From contig CM062297.1 of assembly GCA_031216915.1 (NCBI GenBank), positions 535,268,971-535,332,970 on the forward strand: 64,000 nt of DNA, in the 5' to 3' direction. Numbering within the stretch: position 1 is the first letter of the stretch; the number at the start of each line of letters is the position of its first letter. A program made the position numbers and the translations under genes. This document shows, piece after piece, positions 32,701 to 44,871 of the stretch. The stretch is from Pictodentalium vernedei. Its lineage: Eukaryota > Mollusca > Scaphopoda > Dentaliida > Dentaliidae. The notes beneath the pieces were generated by a model. The model was not told the origin of the DNA. It did no database searches and was given only the letters and a program-made list of their open reading frames with translations.

Positions 32701-34552
32701 AAGTAATCAACTAATGGTATCCATTTATTTTCCAACATTTTCTCAACACCGACTCGAGCTCTCCGTTTTATCGCAATGGGCGATATAGGGGTCATTCGGA
32801 CGTGCTTTGGAGTGGATACTGCAATTATACCTATACCATGTAGTGAGCCTTTTCCATCCATCGTGACCCTCCATTGAATGAGCAAGTTGCATGAAGCCGG
32901 ACCAATTGGGTACAGTGTTATCTTCTGCTTTTGAAAGCCACCCACACTGCCATAGAATGTCAGTATTCAAGCTCGGTGGGAGGATATTGGGGGATTGCAG
33001 TTAGACTAATGGTTTGTACCTCAAACCACTGAGGCCTTATCTCTGTGACTCCAAGTAATCAACTAATGGTATCCATTTATTTTCCAACATTTTCTCAACA
33101 CCGACTCGAGCTCTCCGTTTTATCGCAATGGGCGATATAGGGGTCATTCGGACGTGCTTTGGAGTGGATACTGCAATTATACCTATACCATGTAGTGAGC
33201 CTTTTCCATCCATCGTGGCAACGTTATGGTCGACGTTATCTGTAACCCATTGTGTGAATTCACCGGGAAAATAATTAGAGGTGTAGCTGTCGACCGAATC
33301 TGGCTCCATAACACCTTGTTTATAACGTTTGACTTCGTCGTAAGTGATAGAAAGCCCAAGCCTTGAGAGTTCATTCACAAGCCATCTTGACCCGAATGCA
33401 TGATCCATCTCTATACCAATCCCAAATAGGCGTTATGACTGATCTTGGCGTTGCCGACAGGGCTATAGAATGGCCTATGCTGTTCCGTTTGACATCAGAT
33501 GGAATCAAACATTGGAGAAATTACTGTAGGTAAGCGGGGATCCAGGTTCTGCCACGCGGAATGTCCTTGATATCGTCGGGTGTGGGGTAAAATTCTGTAT
33601 TAAACTCCATCTCTCTCAGCTGCTCTTTGATCAACTTTGCCGCAGTTACAATGATTCTTTCTGCTTCGTCGCTCATACTCTCTTTCTTATCGGCGTACTA
33701 TTTGTCATTGATGATATATCCCGCCATGTTGCGGAAACATACGGCATTGTCGCGACCCCGCACTCTGGCTTAGATAAAATCTCCATACCGCTCTTCTAGT
33801 TTCTGCTTCAAACTTTTTCAGGCGTATACGCCCGATTCACCGGCGATTTCTTCCATTCTAGAATGCAACCCAGACAAATTGTACAATTCTGCATCAGATT
33901 CCGATTCTAGAAGGTCGCACATGCACTCTAACCAATACTCCATGTCATGATCAGATTTCCGCCCAGCTGGAATGTTCTCCGGTGCCAACTCCCTATTGTC
34001 AAGAAACCTTGAATGACAGCGAGCATGATAGACAGCTTCGGCGGCCAACAGATCAATGCAACTCAACAAACGAGCTCTAACTTTTGATGCTAAACTTTCC
34101 CGTCTCAGTTCACAATGCTCAAGGAGTTTATCCCGCATAGGGAGTGTTTCGACAGTTTAGTCCTGTCAGGGTGGCGTAGATCAATTACCTCCGATTGGCC
34201 ACAGAAGAGGCAGTCACTGCTGAAGTCAAATGCCGGCAAACTAGATCTTTCTTGGCCGACGGAGGCTCAGTTTCGGGAGTGCTTGTAACGGCGGGTCCTT
34301 TTGCGTCAGTGAAATCTCTGCGACAATCTGCATGAACCAAAACTACCCCACAGGCTCCTGTTGTAGCTTGTCCGTAAGGTATGTCTCCAGGTCTTGACTC
34401 GCACTCATATTGCAGAATTTGAGCAGCGTGTGGATACCCTTTTTGGAGACTTTCACTGGTTTAACTTCATCAAAACCAATCTGGCATATAACACAGGAGT
34501 TCTCTCGGAAACAATGAACTCCAACACCAATGGAATGCCCAGAAGAGGCCAT
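29796..34552 (-). pseudogene. Multidomain protein of a large invertebrate repeat family; XPG/PIN-like nuclease and Cys-rich tail
   Basis: Pieces in order on the minus strand are as follows. 34552-34343 has an ENSCVICQIGF Cys motif and 34345-34180 has HADCRRDF. 34138-33818 has AVYHARCHSRFL. 33408-33037 has WVTDNVDHNVATMDGKGSLH. 32618-31710 has CVTFDQPLWLKATEI, FQTIMGFLGSIG and GSGLEEVF. 31701-31447 has IIKSRGGLTRDR and 31450-31112 has LRSLSFGLSASLGDD. 31115-29796 is a 439-residue open part. Its motifs VLDGGALLH, AVFDGYG, SGDADTLIVESAI, ADDTDVLVLSVHHW and SGCDVTSATFGHGK resemble XPG/PIN-type nucleases, and the tail is CKCKMTS...CSCRKNAIKC...CGDCRG. All parts belong to one known but uncharacterised family; frameshifts separate them. 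TMDGKG, TFDQPL and GLEEVF could be a DDE-type triad (inference). Confidence 0.7.
32513..33216. repeat. Exact tandem duplication, 2 x 352 bp
   Basis: 32513-32864 and 32865-33216 appear identical base for base. 352 is not a multiple of three, so the second copy shifts the frame of the surrounding coding region. Such identity implies a very recent event or an assembly artefact. Confidence 0.93.
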
Positions 34553-35109
34553 TTCAAATCACAACATGGGTTAGGTTATGTGGACAATGAAATATATACT
34601 TCAATAACAAAAACCAAATGAATTATATGAGAACAACAAAGCTTGAATCACAGGGCGAATACACCGAATTGAAAAGAAATACAAGAGGACAGAGAAATAG
34701 AAAATAGGCAAACCAACAAGGAAATGTGACAAACGATTGCCTCCTGTGTATTTTAACACCGCTAGGTTTCAACAGGAGATAAAGAAAAAATGACAAGCAA
34801 ATCAAAAACAATAATTCAGGAGCGTGTGGCCATTTGCGAATAACTTTGTGTGCCGAGTGATCGCAGTATCTCGTGATATGTCAGATAAACAGGCAGAAAC
34901 AGAGTTTGGCAGTGAGAATTCAATGATTTTTCAAATTTCTATAAAACAACGCTCTTTATTCGGGATGTGCACCGGTGTTATGGACTGTGATGATACACTC
35001 TGTATACCCTGTGTGTTAGTGAGTAGAAAAAACATAATCTATGTCCTCACGTTCGCAAACGTTGGAATGCTGGTTTCGGAAAATTGATCGAAATTCGCTC
35101 TTACACCAC

Positions 35110-35244
35110 CATCAGTATAAATGCTATAAAAAAAATTTCCTCAAAGCGGATTTTTATGTTCTTCGGGGGACATTCCTCATCAAAATGACACAAAAATACG
35201 GGTCCGGATACGACCACTTTACTTGGCCGGTTCAACGCCTGTAC
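35110..35244. repeat. Right terminal inverted repeat of the candidate element
   Basis: It reads inverted relative to 29287-29415 and ends in CGCCTGTAC. Confidence 0.55.
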
Positions 35245-35939
35245 TAATACCAAATCAGCTTCCTGAGATTATATTGAATTGTGACATTTTTGGTACCGTA
35301 TATGTTTATGATGTCATGGCATTAATATTTTTTTATTTTTTCGAATAAAAAGAGTGTCTTGTACCCCTTCAGTCATAGCACAAACTCTATGAGAAGTTTT
35401 GACCCTGAACCATCCCTTGTTTCGCAGGATTACAAATCACAAGAAATTCAACCCCAAGATGTTGGCGAGATTTTCAAATATTTGACATCACCGGTGTCTT
35501 GAATACACAGAGATTCGCGAGAGGTATTGTACACTGTATATTCCGAAAGGAGGGGGCATCACAACCAGCAATTATCATGTGCCTATGGGTAAGGGCAAAT
35601 ATGTGGGGGCATTTTTTTAGTTTCTTTCCAGTTAGAAAAAACGTCTAAGTTTGAGGGCACATCCAGCATATAATATAATGTTATACTGTTATGAGCAAGT
35701 TTTGGGTATCGTTTTAGAACATAATATAATATTTAACAGTTTGGGAAACCCCAAAATATTAATACCCACACTAGCAGACATGGAAGAGTTTGAAACAAGA
35801 GAACCGCCGGTCGATGACATCATTATACGGCCGCTTAATTCAGTCATTTTGCAATGCACTTCAAATGCATCTTAATATACTCCCAGAACTAGAAAAATGA
35901 GATGCATTAGTCATTTGGTTTTTTTTTTTAAATTATTAC
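35245..35939. other. Flanking repeat remnant, no gene
   Basis: 35245-35420 resembles 29000-29165 (AAAGAGTGTCTTGTACCCCTT against AAAGAGTATCTTGCATCCCTT), the continuation of the repeat that hosts the element. The rest shows no feature. Confidence 0.5.
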
Positions 35940-38900
35940 TCGGACATGACAGCCATGTTGGATTTGCCAGAATGCTGGTTTTTGAAAGGAATCTACCTAC
36001 AATCACTAGTAATGTCACAGAAAAAATTGGGATCCATTGGTCATTATTTTTTAAAGTTACTGAACAGTCAAGCAAAAGTCACAAAAAATCCAAGATTGCT
36101 GCCATGGCAGCTAAATTGGATATGGCAGAAAACTGAGTATCAAAAGGAACCTTCCTCTAGTCACCATTAATCCACCACACAAAATACGACCCATGGTGCA
36201 TTTTATTTTCAAGTTATTGCGAGGAGAAGCAAAAATTACAAACCAGAGGCTCAAGTGAGCCTAAAACGCTCACCTGGCTCAAGTTGTCAAAAGAGATGAG
36301 TGTATCAGTAAGTGATCAGCAGCAAGAGCATTTGTTTGATTTGCTATGTTACAACCCAACTTTTTTGGCCATTCATTTCTGCTGGTCCTAGGAGTAGTGG
36401 TTATCTTTACCCGCCCCCCCCCCCCCAAAAAAAAAAACAAAAAACCAAAAACAACTTCTGGCATAAATGAAATACTTATGACCCAGTTATATACTACATG
36501 ACAAAAATGGTTCACATCTGCCCATTAAATCTGAAAACAGAAATATGGAATGTAGCTCAAAATTTGAGAGTTTCTTTGAAAAAAAGTGAATCTGCATTAC
36601 TAAAGTAAGTTCCGAACAAGAAATCTAAGCATTATTGCAAGTGGCTTATAAAAAGAGGATTTTAAAAGCATATTAGGCTTATGGAGCATAACCCCACCTA
36701 AGGGATAGAGTAATTTGGAGGAAAAAATCAGAAGAGTAAATTCCAACAGCCTGAAGATGGCAGCAGCTTCATTTGAACAAAGGAGAAAAGGTTTACTCCA
36801 AAGATGGTATGTGACATAAATGAATGAATTTGGCCCAGTGATTTTAAAGAATAAAAAAGATTTCAAACTAGAGAAACAGAATTTTACTGCCACCAGTGAA
36901 TTCAAGTCTGTGTGAAAATGGTTAATGCATCAAAAATAAACAAAACAGAAAGAGAATTTATGGAATATTTTTTTTTTTTTTTTCTTTTTTTTTTTTGGGG
37001 GGGGGGGGGGGGGGATATTTTTAAAGAAATCAGAAATAGGTTTTCATTAACAGTATTACATGAAATAAAATCTTTGGAACCCACACTGAAGCCTCGAGAG
37101 GGTTAAATTAAAGATATTCATACAGGAATTAGAGAAAACATATATATGTACACAGCAGTGAAAAGGTTTGAGCAAGGCATTAATAAAATCTTTGAAAGCC
37201 ATACTGAAGTCTTGAGAAGGTTAAATTAAAGACATCCATACAGGAATCAGATAAATGTTTCCAAGAAAACAGAAAAAACATATATATTTGCATAGAATTG
37301 AAGGGTTTCAACATAAAATTAAATCTTTGGAAAACACACTGAAGTCATGAGAGGGTTAAATTAAAGATATTCATACAGAAATCAGATCAATTTTTTAACA
37401 AGGAACCAGAAAAACATATATGTGCACAGCACTGAAAGTGTTTGATCATGGCATCAATACATTTTTAATTTTTTTGAATCCACATTGCAGTCTTCAGAGG
37501 GTTAAATTAAAGATATGCATACAGGAATCAGATAAATGTTTCCAAGAAAACAGAAAAAACATGTGCGCAGCAGTGAAAGAGTTCATGAGAGGGTTAAATT
37601 AAAGATATTCATACAGGAATCAGATCAATTTTTTACCAAGGAACCAGAAAAAAAACATATGCAGCATTGAAAGGGTTTGTTTGTTCGTGGCATCAATAAA
37701 ATCTTTGGAACCCACATTGCAGTCTTGAGAGGGTTAAATTAAAGACATGCATACAGGAATCAGATAAATGTTTCCTGCACTGAAAGGGTTCAACATGAAA
37801 TAAAATCTTTGGAAAACACACTGGTCACAAATTTTCCGAACAATTTTCTGATTACAATAACAAGATTAGAATGTTCCTAGCAGCAATTTTTTGTTGATTT
37901 AAGAACACAAGAAATTCAACCGGTGAATGAATATTTTTTCCAGGATAAACTACTGCAAAAATGCGTTTCATCATTTTTTCAATACCATCTATCGGGCACC
38001 CTGATTGAACCGGTGGCAATTTTTTTGTAACCAATCCCTTCTTCCGGTCCTAAGGATGCTTCAAACCAAATAACAGTTCTCTGTTCCTTAAGGTTTGGGA
38101 TATATGGGCTTCTGAATTTTTTTCTGTTTTTAGCCTCTGGGGTTGCCACACAGGGATTTGAAAATTTTGAAGGGCATCAGTCAATTACTTTGGACCCACT
38201 TATACTACATGCCAAATTTGGTTGAATTTGGTCAATCGGTTCTTGAAATATAAATTTGGGGAAGAGCCCAAAATGGATATGCCCCCACAGAGAGCCCAGA
38301 TATTGACCTATCAACTTCCCTTGAACAAACCTTAATCTTCTACACCAAAGGATGTTCCATACCAAATATCAAGGCATTCCCTCTGCTGGTTCATGAAAGA
38401 AGATTTTTAAAGGTTTTTAAGCTTTTGGGGCATAAACCAGAGCCTGAATATGGCAGCTGCTTCATTTAAACAAACTAGAAAGGGTATACTCCATAGATGG
38501 TCTGTGCAATAAATGTTTGAATTTGGCCTTGTGGTTGTGAAGAAGATGTCAAGTTTGCAAAAAGTCAACGGACGATGGACGCTGGACAAAAGTGATGGCA
38601 ATAGCTCCCACTGACTTGCAGTCAGGTGAGCTAAAAATTCAAGATCGCTGCCATGATGGAAATATTGGATGTAGTAGAAAACTGATTATGAAAAGGAACC
38701 TTTCTCTGGTCACCACTAATCCAGCATAAACAATAGGATCCATGGTGCATTTTCATTTTCAAGTTATTGCGCAGACAAGCAAAAATTGCAAAAAAATCCA
38801 AGATGGCTCCACAAAAAATAAGATCCATGGTGCATTTCATTTTCAAGTTATTGTGCAGACAAGCAAAAATTAAAAAATTCAAATATGGCTGCCACAGTCG

Positions 38901-39480
38901 CCATATTGGATACAGTAGAAAACTGATTGTCGAAAGGAACCTTCTCCAGTCACCACTAATCCACCACAAAAAAAATAGGATTCATGGTGAATTTCATTTT
39001 CTAGTTATTGCACTGACAAGCAAAAATTAAAAAAAAAACCAAGATGGCAGCCATATTGGATGTGTCAGAATACTGATTATTGAGAGGAAACTTCCTCGAG
39101 TCAACACTCATCCTCCACAACAAAATAGGATCCATGGTGCATTTCATTTTCAAGTTATTGTACGGGAAAAGCAAAAAGTACAAAAACTCCAAGATGGCTG
39201 CCATGCTAAAATATTATCAAAAGGAACCTTCCTCTCATCACCACTAATCCCCCACAAAAAATAGGATCCATGGTGCATTTCATTTTCAAGTTATTGCATG
39301 GGCAAGCAAAAATTACAAAAAACCAAGATGTCTGCCATGGTGGCCATATTGGATGTGGCAGAAAACTGATTATCGAAAGGAACCTTCCTCCAGTCACCAC
39401 TAATCCACCAAGTTATTGTGCAGACAAGCAAAACTTTACGTACAGACAGATGGACATGATCATACCATAAAACGACCCGC
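35940..39480. repeat. Tandem-repeat element Y (unit about 150 bp), split by another element
   Basis: Units hold CAAGATGGCTGCCAT, GATTATCGAAAGGAACCTTCC, ACTAATCCACCACA and GGTGCATTTCATTTTCAAG. They occupy 35940-36242 and 38635-39430. The end near 39440 has ACAGACAGATGGACATGATC, a tail type shared with other arrays here. Confidence 0.8.
36243..38634. repeat. Element X nested in element Y, with its own array
   Basis: It begins GAGGCTCAAGTGAGCC and ends GACTTGCAGTCAGGTGAGC. Element Y sequence is continuous once X is removed. Inside, 37083-37830 is an array of GAGGGTTAAATTAAAGATAT, CATACAGGAATCAGAT and CCAAGAAAACAGAAAAAAC units. Long T/G and C runs lie at 36410 and 36968. Confidence 0.75.
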
Positions 39481-40019
39481 TCCAGAGAGCAGCCTTATGG
39501 AAATTTTCGTTATGACATTATAACGTCGGAATCAGACGTCAGATTGAAAAATTGAAAAATACCAATATCTTAAATTTCAATGATCTATCAAGCCATGAAA
39601 TTTTATCAAAATTGGTAGCACCTGATTTTCTGTTCATAATGTTGGAGACTCAGCGAAAAGAAAAAAACAATTTCAGGTCAAAAATGTAATGAAATGGTTT
39701 TTAAATATGGTTTTATAAAATGCATCTGCAAAGTTTGAAAAGCATACTCTTGATAATTACGAAGATGTGAAAGTTTTAACAAAATCACGTAAGTCAGCCT
39801 CATTATGTCATTGGTGGCTGTGTTTGATAAAATACTACTGTCACTGTAGAAGGAAGCAGAACTGATCATCATGCCAGATGTGATGATCGAGGATGGGGTA
39901 AGCAGGCAAAAACTGAGCGGAAAGAATGAAGGGAAAAAAAGGAAAAGAAGAAACATAATTCCAATATGGCATTTCAACTTCATTGAATGAGTTAATGGAA
40001 ATACTGTCTCAGACAGAGG
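39481..40019. other. No gene seen
   Basis: Unique-looking AT-rich sequence. A 121-codon minus frame at 39678-40043 has no recognisable domain. Confidence 0.45.
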
Positions 40020-40442
40020 AAGTCTTGTTATTTGAATAGCCACTTTGCCAGTGATAAATTATTTAACTAACAGGAGTATCAAATTAACAGGGATTTGATT
40101 ATTCACCTGCATTTTAGAGATAAATTGAGCATTTAATCTATTCTATATTGTTTTACAGAGATCTCATGGAGCTTGGTCAAACAAGATATAATAGATTAAA
40201 TGACTATTGGATGTACTGAGACCAAAATGGTCTATAAACAAGGGGACTTTGGTAATTGCCAAAATAATCTTCTCGACATATTGCAAGATGTTTTATTCAA
40301 TTAACAGGAGTATACTCTATAACCCATATGCAATTAACAGGTCAAATTTGTACTGAATGTATGGGAAATGGTTTTGTGTTTGGAAGTTCTAGTCAGTTAA
40401 CAGGGATATGCAATTAAGAGATGTTAAATTAAGTGGGCTCAA
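40020..40442. repeat. Foldback element, family D
   Basis: It shares, in inverted order, words with 52203-52515 (CATTTAATCT...TATATTGTTT, GAGCTCATGGAGCT and GGGCCTCAGTACATCCA). A hairpin around CATGGAGCTTGGTCAAACAAG lies in the centre. Terminal words such as TTAACAGGAGTAT recur on both sides. Confidence 0.6.
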
Positions 40443-40949
40443 TTATACAACTGAAGTTCTGCAGCATTGTTATTCCAACATTTGTTTCAAATAACAGTCC
40501 ATGAATGCAGAATAACCTCATTTCATGATGATCACAAGGCTACAAAAACAGTCAATAAATTTTTTCTTAGTCTCTGCCCTATGGAAACTCTGGGAAGTAG
40601 GTTTAAGTGACTGAATTGTGTTGCAATCATGCTATAATCACAGAAAATGAAAGACACCTTGAACACAAATAGGAGACATGGTGGCACTGTGTGCTATGGT
40701 GTACTGTATGTCGATGGTGCATTTGCCTTCAACCGTGGCTATCTATGCTTGTGCTGTGTTAGAGTCTGACAGTTGCTTGGTGGTTCTCTCCGAATACTCT
40801 TGCTTACCCCATCTGCACAACTCTCCAACATGATGTGACCCAGGCTGTTGAAATTGTTGTTCAACCCCAATAAACAAACAAACACCAGTAAAAACGAGGG
40901 GGGGGGGGGGGGCACACCCCAGGGCATACCACCAAACTATAACAAAAGA
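40443..40949. other. No gene seen; G-run at 40898
   Basis: No supported ORF or repeat family apart from a 14-base G-run. Confidence 0.45.
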
Positions 40950-41640
40950 AGAAATTAACCATGATACTGTGAAAAATATTCACATAAACCATCTTCATTC
41001 CAAATTTCATTGAGAGCCGCTAACCCCAAACCAGAGACAAGAGGCGAACAGACAAAAAAATTGTCTTTTTTACAAGGCAAACAGCAAATTTATTGTGTCT
41101 ATTTTTCCAGCAAGGTAATTGTGAAGGCCAGAAACACCTGTTACTTAAATCTAGTGATGATCAGACCATCCACATAAGAGATGTAGAACAAAGACATAAT
41201 GCCACATGTGGGGAGGTGATTTGCATGTATTTTCTTTGTTTTAGTGCAGGGACATGACTCATTTGAAAGCCTTTCCTGTAAACAATCTTCATTCCAAATT
41301 TCATTGAAATCTGATAACCCAAACCTTATAGAACAAAGACATAATGCCATATTTGGGGAGGTGATTTGCATGTATTTTCTTTGTTTTACTGCAGGGACAT
41401 GACTCATTTGAAAGCATTTCCCATGAACAATCTTCATTCCAAATTTCATTGAAATCTGATAACCCAAACCTGAAATATGAGATGAACAGACAAAAAAATT
41501 GGCTAAAAAAGTCTAAAAAGTGAAAAGTAAGAAATATTATTAGAGACTCATTTGAAAGCCTTTCCCATAAACTATCTTCATTCCAAATTTCATTGAGACC
41601 CAATAACCCAAATCTGAGATATGAAGTGAAGAGCCTATTT
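40950..41640. repeat. Tandem repeat, unit about 145 bp
   Basis: AACAATCTTCATTCCAAATT followed by TCATTGAAATCTGATAACCC recurs near 40985, 41283, 41429 and 41573. GGACATGACTCATTTGAAAG lies between copies. Frames seen on the minus strand come from this repeat. Confidence 0.8.
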
Positions 41641-41644
41641 GTAT

Positions 41645-42905
41645 ATATTCAAAGGGCCATGCTATTCTGTACATTATGAGGCCTAAAACATAAAACAAAC
41701 CAAGAACATGAACTTTTGATGGCAAAGAAATAATTACAAAAATAAAAAATAAAACCCTCCTCCCCGTCCGCATGCAATTCTACAAAAAATGGCCTGAGAA
41801 ACAGAAGATCTTCCTAGTGGAGCCTTAGCCAATTGTTTATACCTATGCTACCTTCTTTAGAGGACTTCAATGCCAGGTATTTGTTACCAGACCCCATTTT
41901 ACCTGTAAAGCAGAGTTTTTTACCACAGCAGACAAGCACTACTTGACTTCCATGTCCTCATTTAGGAAGGGAGGGCAAAGGGTTGAGTATACATGCTGAT
42001 AAGTTTAGATGAATGATATATCAGTCCAAACCAGGCCTGAAAATAAGCAGTCTGACATTTGCAGAATGAGGTCCCCAGAGGGTGAATTCGATGATGCTAT
42101 CCCATACAGTGGGCCAATTTATCCTCTGGGTACCTCTTTCTGTTTAGTTTTGAGACCCTGATTCAGATTGAGGCTCACAGAGGGTAAATTCAGTGATGCT
42201 ACCCCGCTGTGCAGGGTAGCATCATTAAATTCACTCTCTGGAGACCTCATTTTGCAGATGACAGTCTGCTTTTTTCTGGCTTGGTCCAAACTAAACCAGA
42301 AAAAGAAAGTTTAAAAAAAGTTGCACAGACAAGAAAAGATTGCACAATTTTCTTTTGCAAAGGCCTGAAGTAAACTATCAACAAGAAATGAGAATGCTGA
42401 TCTGAAAGTGAATTACAAGTAAAACACAGTGGAGTTAGATTTCCCATACAACATATATTCACAATTTCTTGAAAAGGCCAAAGGAAACAAACAAAATTTC
42501 AGCTCCTGGACCACTGGATCCTACACACCTGTGTGGTGGAAATTCTACCACCACCTATTTCTGTAGCAATCCACTCTTCCTTGTATTCAGAGAAAAAACT
42601 ATCGGCAGCAAATAAATTGTCAATCATAATTTATTACTTTTAAGTTAAAATTGCATATCAACAGTGTGAACAACATGTTGTAATTCATGTATTACTGCAA
42701 ATCCACTGCGTATAATTTTTGTAAATATCTTCACTTTAGGCCCCACAAAGTAGATCTTCTGTTTCTCAGGCCATTTTTTGTAAAATTGCATGCGGATGGG
42801 CGGTTTTTATTTTATTTTGAATGTTTGTAATTATTTCTTTGCAATCAAAAGTTCATTTCCTGGGTTTTTCTGTTATTTGTTTTAGTCCTCATAATCTACA
42901 AAATA
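41645..42905. repeat. Inverted pair of a dispersed repeat with an internal foldback
   Basis: 41645-41815 and 42745-42905 are inverted copies (TGAGGCCTAAAACATAAAAC and AATGGCCTGAGAAACAGAAG on the left). A third copy in left-hand orientation lies at 55390-55530. Between them, 42060-42260 forms a further foldback (GGTAAATTCAGTGATGCTACC with its complement). Confidence 0.75.
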
Positions 42906-43194
42906 GAATGGGTGGTGGTGTATTTTGTCCCTTGAGTGCAGGAAGGCTTTTCAATTCCGAAGCATTACAACAAAGCCTTGTCGCACGCAAGGGATAAATT
43001 TATCAGTTTTATTAACTTAAACATAAACCATTTAAATTTTATTTTTTTAAGTTTGTATTGGTTATAAAAAGAGAGCATGCAGCAGCCAGAAACCATGCAG
43101 GAGAGCCTGAGAAACAGATTTTTAACTTTTTTAGGCCTTAAATACTCTGTACTGAAAACCCCCCAAAAAAACAACAACACACAACCAGCAGATT

Positions 43195-43400
43195 TAACCT
43201 TTACCTGACCATGTTGAAGACAGTAGCACCAACATTTGCCTCTTATGTTATATTAACAGTTAATTTTAACAAATCATATCTTATATTCTCTCAATGGAAT
43301 AAGCTCACAGAGCTTGTTCCTTTATAGGATCATAAGTTATGTATCTATGTTTCAGTAAATGAATAATAATTCAGAAAACAAATTTGATAAATATGTGTTA
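43195..43400. repeat. Foldback element, family C-like
   Basis: It starts TTAACCTTTACCTGAC and has a central GGAATAAGCTCACAGAGCTTGTTCC hairpin, the layout of other C copies but with diverged arms. Confidence 0.5.
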
Positions 43401-44055
43401 TGTGCGCAATTTGTTTGTACAGAATCTTTTACCATGACAATACCTGTTTTTGGGGACATATAGCTATGAGTTGCACTTGCACGATATCAGGCCTGGCAAT
43501 CTAGAAAATCAAGGAGTGCAAAACAATTGCCCTCCTCAGATTGCTTGGGAGTGCAATTGCACCTGAAATTTTGAATGCAATAACTTGTATGCTATTTTAG
43601 TTATATTCACTTCAAGGTATTAATATTGTGACTGAAGTGGAAAAATTGGCACACACATCTCATTATTCAAAATGTTGCATTCAATTTTTATGTGACTGTC
43701 TTCTACACTCAAAATGCGACACAGAATGGCTCATGAATTACTGCGACTCAATGCAGCATTGACAAATCGTCCCCTGAGTTCCAATGTGTTCTCTGTGCAA
43801 ATAGGCACAGAGAACACATTGGAACTCAGGAGACAAAATTATAATAGATTTTAATGGCAGTCCCAAACAGGTCTGGCATTCCAGAAAAACAAGGGGTGCA
43901 AAAAACTGCCCTCCTCAATTTTTTTTAGGCGTGCAGCACTCCCCAAGAATGCCAGGCTTGCGATATGTAGCTGTATCTCCCCAAAAACGAGCTCTATCAT
44001 GAAAACAGATTGCGTACAAGCACAATGAGCACATAATACTTTTATCTACCATTCA
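43380..44055. repeat. Large foldback element with a nested central hairpin
   Basis: The outer arms are 43385-43500 and 43945-44055 (TTATGTGCGCAATTTGTTTGTAC against GTACAAGCACAATGAGCACATAA; TTTTTGGGGACATATAGCT against AGCTGTATCTCCCCAAAAA). At the centre, GAGTTCCAATGTGTTCTCTG (43777) pairs with CAGAGAACACATTGGAACTC. Confidence 0.75.
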
Positions 44056-44730
44056 ATCAACAAAACCTATAACTGTGACTTCTTAAAAATAGTCTTTAAC
44101 AAACAAAAAGCCACACTCAACTGATCAAAACAATAGTATACGTTCTCCATTTTCAATACTCTCAACCAAACAGTATGTGAGGGAATTCTTTCAACATGAA
44201 CAAAATTGTGATAAAAGATATTGTCCCTATATCCTGGTAAATTCTGTCTTTTGATTGGTCAGAATGCCTAGGGCAAATAGCGAGAGGCGCACCCAACTTT
44301 CAAGGTATATTAGAGAGTGCAACATCAAGGGTGTAAGGGCATGCAAAACATCAGGGGTATATGCTTTTAAAGGAAAGCTTTTCGCTTTTGCTCGCCTTGA
44401 TATAAAAATAGAACCCAAAAAACTGAAAATAGTCACAAATATTATCAGATTCCTGCCAATCTGACCATATTTTGCTGTTATAAATTAAATAGTAGACTAA
44501 TTAAATCAGACAACTTGAGAAAAATAAAATATACAAGCAAATGTGTCCACAAAAGAGCCGATATGTTTACACATTTCCAAGGGAAAGGGATGTAACTCTA
44601 TCTGTTGTCTTCTGCGTTTGTAAAAACAAACAATTATTCATGCGTTTGGTCCAACTGATTGAGCATGAGAAACCCGTCAACACTTTTGTTTCCAATATGG
44701 TTTCTACTGTGTTTCAAACGGGACAAAAAC
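44056..44730. other. No gene seen
   Basis: No family match is evident. Short frames of 69-75 codons overlap on both strands without motifs. Confidence 0.4.
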
Positions 44731-44871
44731 GTTATCTCTGCCAACATGTATGGTATATGGAGATTTAATACCTGGATGTCACATTTCAACACTTTGCCTG
44801 CGGCTCGGTGTTTAAAAACCAACATCCAGGTATTAAATCTCCATACACCATACATGTTGGTGGAGATAACT
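44731..44871. repeat. Foldback element with about 50-bp arms
   Basis: GAGATTTAATACCTGGATGT at 44759 pairs with ACATCCAGGTATTAAATCTC at 44820, and the arms extend outward through CCAACATGTATGGT/ACCATACATGTTGG. The loop is about 40 bases. Confidence 0.85.

Larger units (their letters stand above)
29287..35244 (-). mobile_element. Candidate transposable element carrying a multidomain XPG/PIN-like protein
   Basis: The terminal inverted repeats begin GTCCAGGCG (29287) and, inverted, GTACAGGCG (35244). They continue with diverged but collinear words (GTGTCATT, CGGAAT/AGGAAT, AAAATCCGC, GGAAAATTTTT) for about 130 bases. The flanks join to match the uninterrupted copy at about 28990-29010, a paralogous empty site. 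TA-rich flanks (ATATA and TAATA) suggest a TA-containing target duplication. It contains one long degraded minus-strand coding region and a 352-bp internal tandem duplication. I cannot assign it to a named transposon superfamily. Confidence 0.65.

Noticed and set aside
39678-40043. 121-codon minus-strand ORF
   Set aside because: No domain, no start context and no conservation signal; this length occurs by chance in AT-rich sequence of this size.
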